Source: an uncultured Spirochaetia bacterium (GTDB taxonomy: Bacteria > Spirochaetota > CALGPD01). From it: DNA of 12,935 bases. A program made the position numbers and the translations under genes. The notes beneath the pieces are model-generated. The model worked only from the letters and a program-made list of their open reading frames with translations. It searched no databases and had not been told where the DNA came from. Positions 1-6,732 of the stretch are shown here, in pieces; within the stretch, counting starts at the first letter, position 1; every line of letters begins with the position of its first letter. The DNA lies in the NCBI GenBank assembly GCA_937960625.1, contig CALGPD010000127.1:1-12935 (forward strand). The letters are read 5' to 3'.

Positions 1-1434
1 TTAACTTTCCATTTTCCAGTTTAATACAGGTTTTCTCGCTGCATTTACCTCGTCTACTTTTTTAACCGGTGTGTTTACCGGGGCATTTTTAACGAGTTCA
101 GGATTATCTTTTGCTTCCTGCAAAATTTTAAGCATCGCGTCTTTAAAATCTTCAATACGTTCTTTGCTTTCGGTTTCTGTGGGTTCAATCATTATTGCGC
201 CTTTAACAATAAGGGGAAAATAAACAGTTGGCGGATGATATCCGTAATCTAATAGGCGTTTCGCAATATTATTTGTTGTAATATGGTTTGGCATGTCTTT
301 ATCCGTTAGTATAAATTCATGCATGCAGATTTTGTCAAAAGGAACGTGAAAGTGTTTTTTTAGTAATGCGAACAAGTAATTCGCATTTAGTACCGAATAT
401 TCGGCAACTTGCTTTATTCCTTGAGCGCCGAGTGTTTTTATATAAGCAAGGGCACGTACTAATACACCGAAATTACCGTAAAACGCGTTGATTTTACCCA
501 CACTTTGAGGAATATCATAATCAAGATAGTATTTACCGTTTTCAATTTTCACATCAGGAACAGGCAGAAATGGGATGAGTTGTTCTGCAACGCATACAGC
601 TCCGGCTCCCGGGCCTCCTCCGCCGTGTGGCGTTGAAAATGATTTATGTAAATTTAAATGCATCACATCAATACCCATATCAGACGCAAGCACTTTACCC
701 ATTAAAGCATTCATATTTGCTCCGTCCATGTATACAAGTGCATCGTTTTTATGCATAAGCGAAGTTATTTTTAAAATATCACGTTCAAATATTCCCGCTG
801 TATTTGGATTGGTTAACATAATACCCGCGGTATTATCATCGAGATTTTTTTCAAGGTCTGATGTATCAATTGTACCGTCATCGAGTACTTTAATCTCTTT
901 TGCTTCAAATCCGCATAGGGTTACGCTTGCGGGGTTTGTACCGTGAGCTGATGATGGTATAAGTATTTTGTTTTTATTTATGCCTTTGTTTTGGAAATAT
1001 CCTTTAATTAACATCAATCCTAATAACTCACCGTGTGCGCCTGCGTTTGCATGAAGGCTGATTCCCGGCAGCCCGGTAATAACGGAAAGGGATTTTTTTA
1101 ACTCATAGATTACTTCAAGAGCGCCCTGAGAAAAATCTGTATCTGTTAAAGGGTGAATATTAAAGTTTTCTAATGATGCAAGTTTTTCATTAACTCTTGG
1201 GTTGTATTTCATTGTACATGAACCTAAAGGATAAAAACCGTCATCTACCCCGTAATTCATTCTGGATAAATTTTGAAAATGCCTCATAACTTCAATTTCT
1301 GATATTTGCGGCAGGTTTAGTTTTTTTCTTAATAAATTTTCAGGTATTTCCCCGGTATTATTATTAGATTTGCCGGAAATTGAATACCCTTCCAAACCTT
1401 TTTTGCTTTTTTCATTTAAGTTTTTATAATCCAT
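1..1434 (-). CDS. gcvPB: Glycine dehydrogenase (decarboxylating) subunit 2, GcvPB
   Basis: C-terminal half of the split P-protein of the glycine cleavage system. With GcvPA it decarboxylates glycine using PLP and passes the aminomethyl group to the lipoyl arm of GcvH in the cytoplasm. The PLP-lysine motif NLHKSFSTPHGGGGPG is clear, with the Schiff-base lysine at about residue 264. Upstream of it are the conserved stretches DGFYPLGSCTMKYNPR, SAHGTNPAS and MDGANMNA. At 477 residues it has the usual length of the family. It starts with ATG at 1434, three bases after the gcvPA stop, so it is the last visible gene of the operon. Its stop codon TAA is exactly the first three bases of the window, so any gene further downstream is not visible. 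No damage is seen. Confidence 0.97.
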   Translation of the reverse strand: MDYKNLNEKSKKGLEGYSISGKSNNNTGEIPENLLRKKLNLPQISEIEVMRHFQNLSRMNYGVDDGFYPLGSCTMKYNPRVNEKLASLENFNIHPLTDTDFSQGALEVIYELKKSLSVITGLPGISLHANAGAHGELLGLMLIKGYFQNKGINKNKILIPSSAHGTNPASVTLCGFEAKEIKVLDDGTIDTSDLEKNLDDNTAGIMLTNPNTAGIFERDILKITSLMHKNDALVYMDGANMNALMGKVLASDMGIDVMHLNLHKSFSTPHGGGGPGAGAVCVAEQLIPFLPVPDVKIENGKYYLDYDIPQSVGKINAFYGNFGVLVRALAYIKTLGAQGIKQVAEYSVLNANYLFALLKKHFHVPFDKICMHEFILTDKDMPNHITTNNIAKRLLDYGYHPPTVYFPLIVKGAIMIEPTETESKERIEDFKDAMLKILQEAKDNPELVKNAPVNTPVKKVDEVNAARKPVLNWKMES

Positions 1435-1437
1435 ATA

Positions 1438-2769
1438 TTAACCTAACCCGGAGAGTATATTTAATAATGTTTGTATTTCATTATCAGAGTTCATTTCCGT
1501 TACACAGAACAATAAATGATTTTGCATGTTTTCAAAATCACGGGATAAATCATAAGCGCCTGTTATTCCATTCTCAGCTAAAGCATTTTTAAGTTTTTCC
1601 GCTGATTTGCATTTTATTACGAATTCATTGAAAAAAGGCCCTTGATTTATTAAATCAAAACCGGGTATTTTATTTATTTCATCAGCAGTATAATTAGCTT
1701 TTTCATAGTTTATTTGAGCAAGCTTCGTAAGATTTGGGCCAAGCAGTGTTAAATAAACACACGCGGCAATTGCACACAGGTTATGATTGGAACAAATGTT
1801 TGATGTTGCTTTTTCTCTGCGGATATGCTGTTCTCTAGTGCTTAAAGTTAATACATATGCCGGATTTCCGTCAGCATCAGTTGTTTTGCCGACTAGGCGC
1901 CCGGGCATTTTTCTCATATAGTTTTTATCCGCTGCAAATAATCCCAGATACGGCCCTCCAAAATTTAAGCGGTTTCCGAAACTTTGCGCTTCTCCGGCCA
2001 CAATATCAGCATCGTATTCGCCCGCAGGTTTAAGTAAAGCAAGAGATAGAGCTTCTACAACCACGGAAATAAAAAGCGCGTCTGAGTTTTTTATTATTGC
2101 TGATACTTTTTCATAATCTTCTATTTCACCGAAAAAGTTGGGGTTTTGAATAATTACTGCTGAAGGTTTTATTTCATTAAGTTTTGCTTCAAGCCCGGTT
2201 AAATCAGTTTTTAGGTTTTCTAATTCAATAAAACTGATTTCTATATTATTAGCATTTGCGTAAGTGTTTAAGACTTTTATATAATTTGGATTTAGGGCTT
2301 TGGAAACCAATACTTTCTTATTTTTTTTTACGTTGCATGCTAAAATCATTGCTTCTGCTGTAGAGCTTGCTCCATCGTACATTGAAGCGTTCGCAACGTC
2401 CATACCGGTTAATTCGCAAATCATGCTTTGGTAATCATAAACAGCGCGCAAAGTGCCCTGGCTTATTTCCGGCTGATATGGAGTATACGCGGTTAAAAAC
2501 TCTCCACGGGATATAATATAATCAACTAACGCGGGTACAAAATGATTATAAGCCCCTGCACCGGTAAACACCGGGCCTGTAATGTTTTTATCCGAAATAT
2601 TTTTAAATTCATTTGTGAGTTCGAGTTCATCCATTCCGTCAGGTAAATCTAAATTTTTATTTAGAATTAAGTCTTTAGGAATATCTTTAAATAAATCATC
2701 TATGGATTTTAATCCGATAACTGAAAGCATTGACTGAATATCTTCTTGATTATGGGGAATAAAATTCAA
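1438..2769 (-). CDS. gcvPA: Glycine dehydrogenase (decarboxylating) subunit 1, GcvPA
   Basis: N-terminal half of the split P-protein, partner of GcvPB in the glycine decarboxylase heterotetramer. The family opening is visible (IPHNQEDIQSML, then SIDDLFKDIP), followed by FTGAGAYNHFVPALVDYI, TPYQPEISQGTLRAVYDYQS, YDGASSTAEA, and late in the protein LSTREQHIRREKATSNICSN. The 443-residue length is normal. The start is a TTG at 2769: it is preceded by a strong GGAG ribosome-binding site 8 bases upstream, and the translated start aligns with the usual start of the family. The gene begins 3 bases after the gcvH stop and ends 3 bases before gcvPB, so translation is probably coupled along the operon. 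Confidence 0.97.
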   Translation of the reverse strand: MNFIPHNQEDIQSMLSVIGLKSIDDLFKDIPKDLILNKNLDLPDGMDELELTNEFKNISDKNITGPVFTGAGAYNHFVPALVDYIISRGEFLTAYTPYQPEISQGTLRAVYDYQSMICELTGMDVANASMYDGASSTAEAMILACNVKKNKKVLVSKALNPNYIKVLNTYANANNIEISFIELENLKTDLTGLEAKLNEIKPSAVIIQNPNFFGEIEDYEKVSAIIKNSDALFISVVVEALSLALLKPAGEYDADIVAGEAQSFGNRLNFGGPYLGLFAADKNYMRKMPGRLVGKTTDADGNPAYVLTLSTREQHIRREKATSNICSNHNLCAIAACVYLTLLGPNLTKLAQINYEKANYTADEINKIPGFDLINQGPFFNEFVIKCKSAEKLKNALAENGITGAYDLSRDFENMQNHLLFCVTEMNSDNEIQTLLNILSGLG

Positions 2770-2772
2770 GTT

Positions 2773-3162
2773 TTATTCTCCTTCTTCAATATAAACAAGA
2801 TATTCTTCTGCATCCATCAAATCATCAAGTTCGGTTTCATCATCCATTACTATTCTAATAAGCCAGCCGTCTCCATACGGGTCACCGTTAATTAGTTCCG
2901 GTGCATCTATAACGTCTTGATTTATAGAAACGATTTCTCCGCTTAGAGGAGAAAAAATATCTGATACGCTTTTAACAGATTCAACAACTCCAAATATTTC
3001 ATCTTTTTTAAGAACAGTTCCGGATTCAGGTATTTCAACGTATACAATATCTGTTAATTGCTCTTGAGCGAAATCTGTGATACCGATTACACATTCTCCG
3101 CCCTGTACTTTTACCCATTCGTGTTCTTTTGAATAAAATAAATTTTCCGGTATTAAACTCAT
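2773..3162 (-). CDS. gcvH: Glycine cleavage system H protein (lipoyl carrier)
   Basis: Small lipoylated shuttle protein that carries the aminomethyl group from the P-protein to the T-protein and is then reoxidised by the L-protein. The lipoylation site is in VVESVKSVSDIFSPLSGE, with the modified lysine at residue 64. The start (YSKEHEWVKV) and the LINGDPYGDGWLIRI segment near the end are typical. The 129-residue length is normal, with a slightly long acidic C-terminal tail (MDAEEYLVYIEEGE). Its ATG overlaps the gcvT stop in a 4-base ATGA, a sign of coupled translation. It lies between gcvT and gcvPA on the same strand. The gene for dihydrolipoamide dehydrogenase (L-protein) and any lipoylation enzymes are not in the window. 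Confidence 0.97.
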   Translation of the reverse strand: MSLIPENLFYSKEHEWVKVQGGECVIGITDFAQEQLTDIVYVEIPESGTVLKKDEIFGVVESVKSVSDIFSPLSGEIVSINQDVIDAPELINGDPYGDGWLIRIVMDDETELDDLMDAEEYLVYIEEGE

Positions 3163-4256
3163 TTTACGTTTTCTCCTTTAAATGAATACAAAGGCTTTTT
3201 CATTACCTTTGCTTTATGAAAAGTTTTTCTAATTTTTACTTCAATTTCACTGCCAATATCACTACAATTTTTATCAATATACGCTAGAGCAATTCCCGCT
3301 TTAAAAGTCGGGCTGAATGTTCCGGAAGAAATATATCCGATATTTTCACCGTTTTTATAAACTTCATATCCCTCGCGCGGAATACCCTTGCCTTCAAGTT
3401 TTAAAGCAACGAGTTTTCTTTTTATGCCTTTACTTTTTAATTCCAATAATTTATCCTGCCCGATAAAATTATCTACCTTGTCCAAATCAACTGCAAAGTT
3501 TAACCCTGCCTCTACAGGGCTAATATCATGGGAAAGTTCATGTCCGTATAGAGGATAACAAGCTTCTAATCGAAGTGAATCTCTCGCGCCTAACCCCGCG
3601 GGCATTATATCAAAGTCTTTTCCAAATTCAAAAATGTAATCCCACATTTTTTCAGCAAGTTTTGCTTCAAAAAATAACTCAAAGCCGTCTTCTCCTGTAT
3701 ATCCCGTTCTGGATAATAAAACCGCGTCTCCGTTTATTCTAGTGTTAATAAAACTAAATCTTTTAGGCAGAATTTCAGAAGTCATTTTTTTTATCAATTG
3801 CTCTGATTTAGGCCCTTGTATATCTATTTTAGCGGTTTTTTCACTAACGTCTAAAATTTCAACATCGTAATCATTTTTGTGTTTGTTTAGCCAATTAAGG
3901 TTTTTTTCAATTGTGCCTGAATTAACACAAAGCATATAATATTTTTCGCTGATATAAAAAACGATTAAATCGTCAATTACTCCACCGTCATTGTTTAATA
4001 AAAAACAGTACTTTGCTTTATTCAGGCTTACTTTACGTATATCAGCAGTTAAAACGCGTTGCAGGAAATTTAAGCTGCCGTCACCGGTTATAAAAAACTC
4101 GCCCATATGGCTGGTGTCAAAAACAGTAACGTTATTTCTCGTGTTTTCATGCTCTTTGATGATAGATTTATACTGAACAGGCATTGCCCATCCTGAAAAA
4201 TCAATAATCTTTGCCCCTGCTTTAATATGTGAATTATAAAGTGGTGTTTTTTTCAA
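3159..4256 (-). CDS. gcvT: Aminomethyltransferase, glycine cleavage system T protein
   Basis: Transfers the methylene carbon from aminomethyl-lipoyl GcvH to tetrahydrofolate, releasing ammonia and 5,10-methylene-THF. Family motifs include KTPLYNSHIKAGAKIIDFSGWAMPVQY at the start, FDTSHMGEF, NDGGVIDDLIVFY, SRTGYTGEDGFELF, and AGLGARDSLRLEACYPLYGHEL, which contributes to the folate site. The frame opens with TTG at 4262 and has a second in-frame TTG at 4256. The only Shine-Dalgarno-like sequence (AGGG at 4265-4268) is 2 bases from the first and 8 from the second. Starting at 4256 gives MKKTPLY, matching the usual family start, so 4256 is preferred (365 residues; 367 from 4262). No ATG start is available, and an in-frame stop lies just upstream. 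First gene of the gcv operon. Confidence 0.95.
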   Translation of the reverse strand: MKKTPLYNSHIKAGAKIIDFSGWAMPVQYKSIIKEHENTRNNVTVFDTSHMGEFFITGDGSLNFLQRVLTADIRKVSLNKAKYCFLLNNDGGVIDDLIVFYISEKYYMLCVNSGTIEKNLNWLNKHKNDYDVEILDVSEKTAKIDIQGPKSEQLIKKMTSEILPKRFSFINTRINGDAVLLSRTGYTGEDGFELFFEAKLAEKMWDYIFEFGKDFDIMPAGLGARDSLRLEACYPLYGHELSHDISPVEAGLNFAVDLDKVDNFIGQDKLLELKSKGIKRKLVALKLEGKGIPREGYEVYKNGENIGYISSGTFSPTFKAGIALAYIDKNCSDIGSEIEVKIRKTFHKAKVMKKPLYSFKGENVK

Positions 4257-4287
4257 ATTCAATACCCTATTTTAAAATAACTTTTTG

Positions 4288-4316
4288 AATTTAACAATAA
4301 AGAAACACAATTTCAA
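4288..4316 (-). promoter_or_regulatory. Candidate sigma70 promoter of the gcv operon
   Basis: On the minus strand a TTGAAA box (4311-4316, five of six consensus matches) is followed after 17 bases by TAAATT (4288-4293, four of six). Transcription would start near 4281, about 20 to 25 bases before the gcvT start. A perfect TATAAT lies further upstream at 4325-4330 but has no good -35 box. The gap between gcvT and the upstream gene is about 90 bases and AT-rich, which leaves no room for a tandem glycine riboswitch. The call rests on consensus matching only. Confidence 0.45.
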
Positions 4317-4352
4317 CTATATTGATTATAAAAAGGAAAGTATGATAATATT

Positions 4353-4727
4353 TTAAGCAAGGTTAACTAATTTCCGCAACACGAATTCAATATCCATTTT
4401 TACTTGTTCTTTGCCGACAACGCCTGTATCGGGTACTTCCTGGCTTACAACAGTCTGTCCGTTTTCTGAATATACACTAAAGGTAGATTCATATTTTTCC
4501 CCCATATATACGGTACTTATTTTGCAGGTTTTATTATCTTCATCTACAAACCAGTCAAAAGTAAAAGCACCTGCCGGAGATGTTGCTTCATATTTTTCTT
4601 CTGTTATTTTTTTTACAGAATCAATTAATGAAGACCATTCAGGCATTAAATCAACATTTTTTAAAACATTGAAAACAAGGTCAACGTCTTTATCACAATT
4701 TATACCATGCTTAATCGTTGCGCTCAT
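4353..4727 (-). CDS. SRPBCC-fold (START/Bet v1-like) small protein
   Basis: A 124-residue soluble protein with no signal peptide. The pattern of an N-terminal strand, then DVDLVFNVLKNVDLMPEWSSLIDSVKKI, then alternating strands (AFTFDWFVDEDNKTCKISTVYM, YESTFSVYSENGQTVVSQEV) and a C-terminal helix is typical of the SRPBCC/polyketide-cyclase-like superfamily, in which a helix-grip fold encloses a hydrophobic ligand. The ligand and function cannot be told from sequence. The ATG at 4727 is well supported by GGAG seven bases upstream. It lies about 90 bases upstream of gcvT in the same direction, but a separate gcv promoter is plausible, so operon membership is uncertain. Assignment to the fold is fairly secure; any specific role would be a guess. 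Confidence 0.75.
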   Translation of the reverse strand: MSATIKHGINCDKDVDLVFNVLKNVDLMPEWSSLIDSVKKITEEKYEATSPAGAFTFDWFVDEDNKTCKISTVYMGEKYESTFSVYSENGQTVVSQEVPDTGVVGKEQVKMDIEFVLRKLVNLA

Positions 4728-4756
4728 ATTAATCTCCAGGGCAATAAATTGGTATC

Positions 4757-4785
4757 ATTATAAAATAACTGTTTATTTTTTACCA
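4757..4785 (-). promoter_or_regulatory. Candidate promoter of the SRPBCC gene
   Basis: On the minus strand a perfect TATAAT (4757-4762) lies about 30 bases before the ATG of the SRPBCC gene, with a weak -35 (TGGTAA, 4780-4785) at 17-base spacing. The call depends mainly on the -10 box, and AT-rich sequence produces such boxes by chance. Confidence 0.35.
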
Positions 4786-4885
4786 GTTTTTTAATCAGAA
4801 AATTGAAATTTTTGTTTATTCTTATCCTAAACATGAAGAGTATTATGAATATAGTACAAAGTAACATTACCGGCGTATATAAATG

Positions 4886-4923
4886 AAGCAATCTTTTGTT
4901 TCAAAATAACCTGAGACTGCTTC
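4886..4923. repeat. Palindromic repeat, copy A (38 nt)
   Basis: Imperfect palindrome with arms aagcaatc (4886-4893) and gactgctt (4915-4922) around a 21-base loop. It matches copy B at 5053-5090 over the same 38-nt length with about 29 identical positions, including the shared block acctragactgcttc. On minus-strand RNA the arms pair over 8 bases with one G-U wobble. The gaagca/tgcttc core resembles dispersed intergenic repeats seen in many bacterial genomes. Only two copies are visible here, so dispersal in this genome is not shown. Confidence 0.6.
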
Positions 4924-5052
4924 GTCACTGTGGTTTCTCGGAGAGGCTGTAGAGCTTAGCCCAAAAAGTAAAGAAAACCCTTGAGAATAAGCCGACCCGC
5001 GACTGCCCGCGTAATAATTCCAGAGGTTCTAAGGTAAATCCCCGGTTAAGTA
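4924..5052. other. GC-richer island between the two repeats, possible structured RNA
   Basis: This is the core of the 419-base gene-free stretch 4728-5146. It is visibly richer in G+C than the flanks and has no convincing reading frame on either strand. Short hairpins can be drawn: ggct/agcc at 4946-4962, ctt/aag at 4980-4990 and cgcg/cgcg at 4998-5011. The flanking arms gactgctt (4915-4922) and aagcagtc (5053-5060) could close the whole segment with an 8-bp stem. It may be the inside of a repeat element or a small non-coding RNA. No known RNA family could be assigned with confidence, and the strand is unknown. Confidence 0.4.
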
Positions 5053-5090
5053 AAGCAGTCCCGTTATTAAAAATTACCTAAGACTGCTTC
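5053..5090. repeat. Palindromic repeat, copy B (38 nt)
   Basis: Second copy of the palindrome, with perfect 8-base arms aagcagtc (5053-5060) and gactgctt (5082-5089) around a 21-base loop. It has the same orientation and length as copy A, 167 bases away, and differs mainly in the loop. The remaining bases up to 5146 are plain AT-rich spacer after the broken gene on the minus strand, with no clear terminator. Confidence 0.6.
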
Positions 5091-5146
5091 ACTACTTTTA
5101 TTCTGAATAAATACAATTTGATATTATAAACATTGATAAAAAAAGT

Positions 5147-5584
5147 TTACCTGACCTTTCTCCAGGTCATGTTTACACCTGAATTTCCCGCGGCAGGCGG
5201 ATCAAAAGCTTCTCTTAATATTGGCAGTTCAATTAACTTATCAGATAGAAACGTTAGAGAGCCACCACTTTTTCCTTTCTGATAAAACCAACGTCTTCTC
5301 ATATATCTCTTTGTTCTATAAAAATAAATAGTAGCATTGCCACCGTATTTTGGCGGTACTACTATTTTTATTTTGTTACCTCTAACTCCGAACCGGCCTC
5401 TATAATAAGTTCCACCTTTATCTCTATGAGTATTTGTCATTGTATACCATAAAACCCTGCTGCCGTCCTTTTTAAAAGTTAGATATCCGGGGGGGGGGTA
5501 TATATACAATCTTTTATAAAAAGGGGAAGTGTCAACGAGTTTCCATAAGCCAACGAGTTTACGCCTGATGTTTTTTGCGTTCAT
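5147..5584 (-). CDS. Lipocalin-like domain fragment (downstream part of the broken gene)
   Basis: Longest ATG-started piece of the second half, 145 residues. The pattern KLVGLWKLVDTSP, PPPGYLTFKKDGSRVLWY, then short beta strands (GTYYRGRFGV, KIKIVVPP, ATIYFYR, SLTFLSD) resembles the small lipocalin-like proteins whose motif is GxWxLV followed by a GYLxFxxDG turn. It is very rich in Arg, Lys and Tyr. The same frame is open upstream to the TAA at 5696-5698, so the ATG at 5584 is internal to a longer frame. Only a weak purine-rich stretch (agaagaag) precedes it. If expressed on its own it would lack a signal peptide. The prolines at PPP come from the C10 run at 5489-5498, where a one-base change would shift the frame. 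Confidence 0.4.
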   Translation of the reverse strand: MNAKNIRRKLVGLWKLVDTSPFYKRLYIYPPPGYLTFKKDGSRVLWYTMTNTHRDKGGTYYRGRFGVRGNKIKIVVPPKYGGNATIYFYRTKRYMRRRWFYQKGKSGGSLTFLSDKLIELPILREAFDPPAAGNSGVNMTWRKVR

Positions 5585-5695
5585 GTCTTCTTCTTGTTGT
5601 TCAACTTTACCCTGTTTATCAATTTTAACTACAACGACTTTGGCTTTCTTTTTAGGAACATAAATTTTAATTGACTTACTTACCTGCGCGCTTAA

Positions 5696-6052
5696 TTAAT
5701 CAACAAGGTCAAATACTCTTGGGTCAGGATAACCCGTTAGCTGTGCCTGAATAATAGTGACAGTGCGTTTTACATAAACAACGCGGAAATTAACAGTGAT
5801 TTCGCCTTTCACGGTGGAGTATTCGCCTTGAATAAGGTAAGTGTAACCATCATCAGCAAGGTCAGTAATTTTTTTAGGCAGTTTATCAATGAGTTTGATT
5901 GAATGTTTTTTTCTTAATGAAGAACGAATGCTTTTCGCTAGGGCTTTTTCAAAGTATTTATATGACTTTGAGCCGGAAAGCTGCTTTAGATTAACTATCG
6001 TGATTTTTTTTATATCTTTTTCAGTAAATACGGGATTTATAATAAAATACAA
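5696..6052 (-). CDS. LpoB/TolB N-terminal-like domain fragment (upstream part of the broken gene)
   Basis: Open frame of 118 residues from a TTG at 6052, which is not a convincing start because a better ATG with signal peptide lies upstream in another frame. The content TIVNLKQLSGSKSYKYFEKALAKSIRSSLRKKHSIKLIDK, then a YLIQGEYSTVKGEITVNFRVV strand pair, matches the alpha/beta pattern of the periplasmic TolB-N/LpoB/CsgG-like family, where an 'I-V-x-L-x-x-x-S' strand is followed by a helix with a conserved L...I. Such domains are found in envelope lipoproteins and secreted proteins. No lipobox with the usual small residue before Cys is seen in the signal peptide, so export by ordinary signal peptidase is more likely. 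The family assignment is tentative. Confidence 0.4.
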   Translation of the reverse strand: MYFIINPVFTEKDIKKITIVNLKQLSGSKSYKYFEKALAKSIRSSLRKKHSIKLIDKLPKKITDLADDGYTYLIQGEYSTVKGEITVNFRVVYVKRTVTIIQAQLTGYPDPRVFDLVD

Positions 6053-6114
6053 ACAAGGAGTAAAATTAAAAATTTTTTCATTATTTTTTTCCCCAAAGAG
6101 TTTGTTTGTAATAA

Positions 6115-6120
6115 ATTATA
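6115..6120 (-). promoter_or_regulatory. Candidate -10 box of the broken exported-protein gene
   Basis: A perfect TATAAT on the minus strand, about 34 bases before the ATG at 6081, with no good -35 match. The 132-base gap 6081-6213 separates this gene from a divergent plus-strand gene and is almost entirely A and T, so chance boxes are likely. Confidence 0.3.
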
Positions 6121-6212
6121 CATAAAATATATCACAGTTTAATTTAAAATAAAATATTTTTTTCGTTTTTTCGTTGCTTTTTTTAGTAAAAATATTCGAA
6201 ATTTAAAATAGG

Positions 6213-6650
6213 ATGAACATATCTAATTTAATTTTTACTCAAAAGCAAAAACAGCCTGAGAAACAGGTGCAGAAAATTTTAGCTGCTCTTGTTTATTTAA
6301 TTGCAAAGTGTGATGAATATTATGACCCTCTTGAATTAGCTTTTTTTGATTATTTAAATAAGAAAACGAAAATACTTGATAATTTTTCCAAACAGGATGT
6401 TCTTGCCTCAATAACCATTGCGGATGATTTGCGGAAAAATAAAGAAATGGATAACCGTTTAAAATATATTTGTGATAAAATCCCGCCTGAATATAAGCAC
6501 CTTGCTTTTTATTTAAGTTATAAATCCATGCTCGCTGATAAGCGCATAGTTGAAGAAGAAAAGAAAATTCTTACGATTATCAAAAAACACTTAAATATTT
6601 GCGATGAACACGAACAAGAGATTATTAATTATATTTATAACGAAAAATAA
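6213..6650 (+). CDS. TerB-like small helical protein
   Basis: A 145-residue all-helical cytoplasmic protein with no signal peptide or membrane segment. The opening helix VQKILAALVYLIAKCDEYYDPLELAFFDYLNKK and the later MLADKRIVEEEKKILTIIKKHLNI repeat the pattern of TerB/DjlA-N-type domains ('D..i...E...i...'), in which an acidic D/E pair binds a metal in some members. Function is unknown; TerB-like domains occur in stress and chaperone contexts. The ATG at 6213 follows an AGG with no spacing, which is unusual; the next in-frame methionine is far downstream, so this start is kept. It is divergent from the broken gene and 82 bases ahead of the oxidoreductase gamma gene on the same strand. Confidence 0.6.
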   Translation: MNISNLIFTQKQKQPEKQVQKILAALVYLIAKCDEYYDPLELAFFDYLNKKTKILDNFSKQDVLASITIADDLRKNKEMDNRLKYICDKIPPEYKHLAFYLSYKSMLADKRIVEEEKKILTIIKKHLNICDEHEQEIINYIYNEK

Positions 6651-6668
6651 AATAAAAATATTTTTATT
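6651..6668. repeat. Perfect 18-bp AT palindrome after the TerB-like gene
   Basis: aataaaaat followed by its reverse complement atttttatt, directly after the stop codon of the TerB-like gene. It could form an all-AT stem, but without G-C pairs and with only a short T run it would be a poor terminator. The rest of the gap up to 6732 shows nothing clear. Confidence 0.4.
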
Positions 6669-6732
6669 GCCAAATTGTTATATTTATGGTAAATAATAAA
6701 CGTAAAAATAAAAAAATGCCGGTGAAATTGAT

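Larger units (their letters stand above)
5147..6081 (-). pseudogene. Broken gene for an exported two-domain protein (LpoB/TolB-N-like plus lipocalin-like)
   Basis: Three pieces read as one gene. At 6081 an ATG with a GGGGAA ribosome-binding site opens a signal peptide, MKKFLILLLVCILL, which runs into a TAA at 6037-6039. Shifting frame by one base there continues directly as NPVFTEKDIKKITIVNL (to 5699), a natural mature N-terminus. That frame stops at TAA 5696-5698 and then stays open in the same frame down to 5147, reading through LSAQVSKSIKIYVPKKKAK into a lipocalin-like domain. The TAA would be CAA (Gln) after one base change, giving DLVDQLSAQ. So a frameshift and a nonsense codon split a protein of about 311 residues. 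A run of ten C lies in the second domain. Real decay, phase variation or sequencing error could each explain this; the neighbouring genes are all intact. Confidence 0.7.

Noticed and set aside
575..946. Open frame of 123 codons on the plus strand inside gcvPB
   Set aside because: It lies wholly inside the strongly supported gcvPB gene on the other strand, with no ribosome-binding site and no recognisable protein.
4766..4792. Possible plus-strand terminator (aactg/cagtt hairpin plus T run)
   Set aside because: The stem is only 5 bp with a long loop, and no plus-strand gene lies upstream for it to terminate.
4411..4794. Open frame of 127 codons on the plus strand opposite the SRPBCC gene
   Set aside because: It is antisense to a gene with a good start and fold; its protein has no domain-like pattern.
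4971..5010. Cobalamin-riboswitch-like core on the plus strand (ttgagaat, then gccgacccgcgactg)
   Set aside because: The short stretch recalls the B12-box core, but the conserved 3' part is missing, the ggaa element is degenerate, and the next plus-strand gene is over 1.2 kb away while adjacent genes run the other way. Left as an unassigned island.
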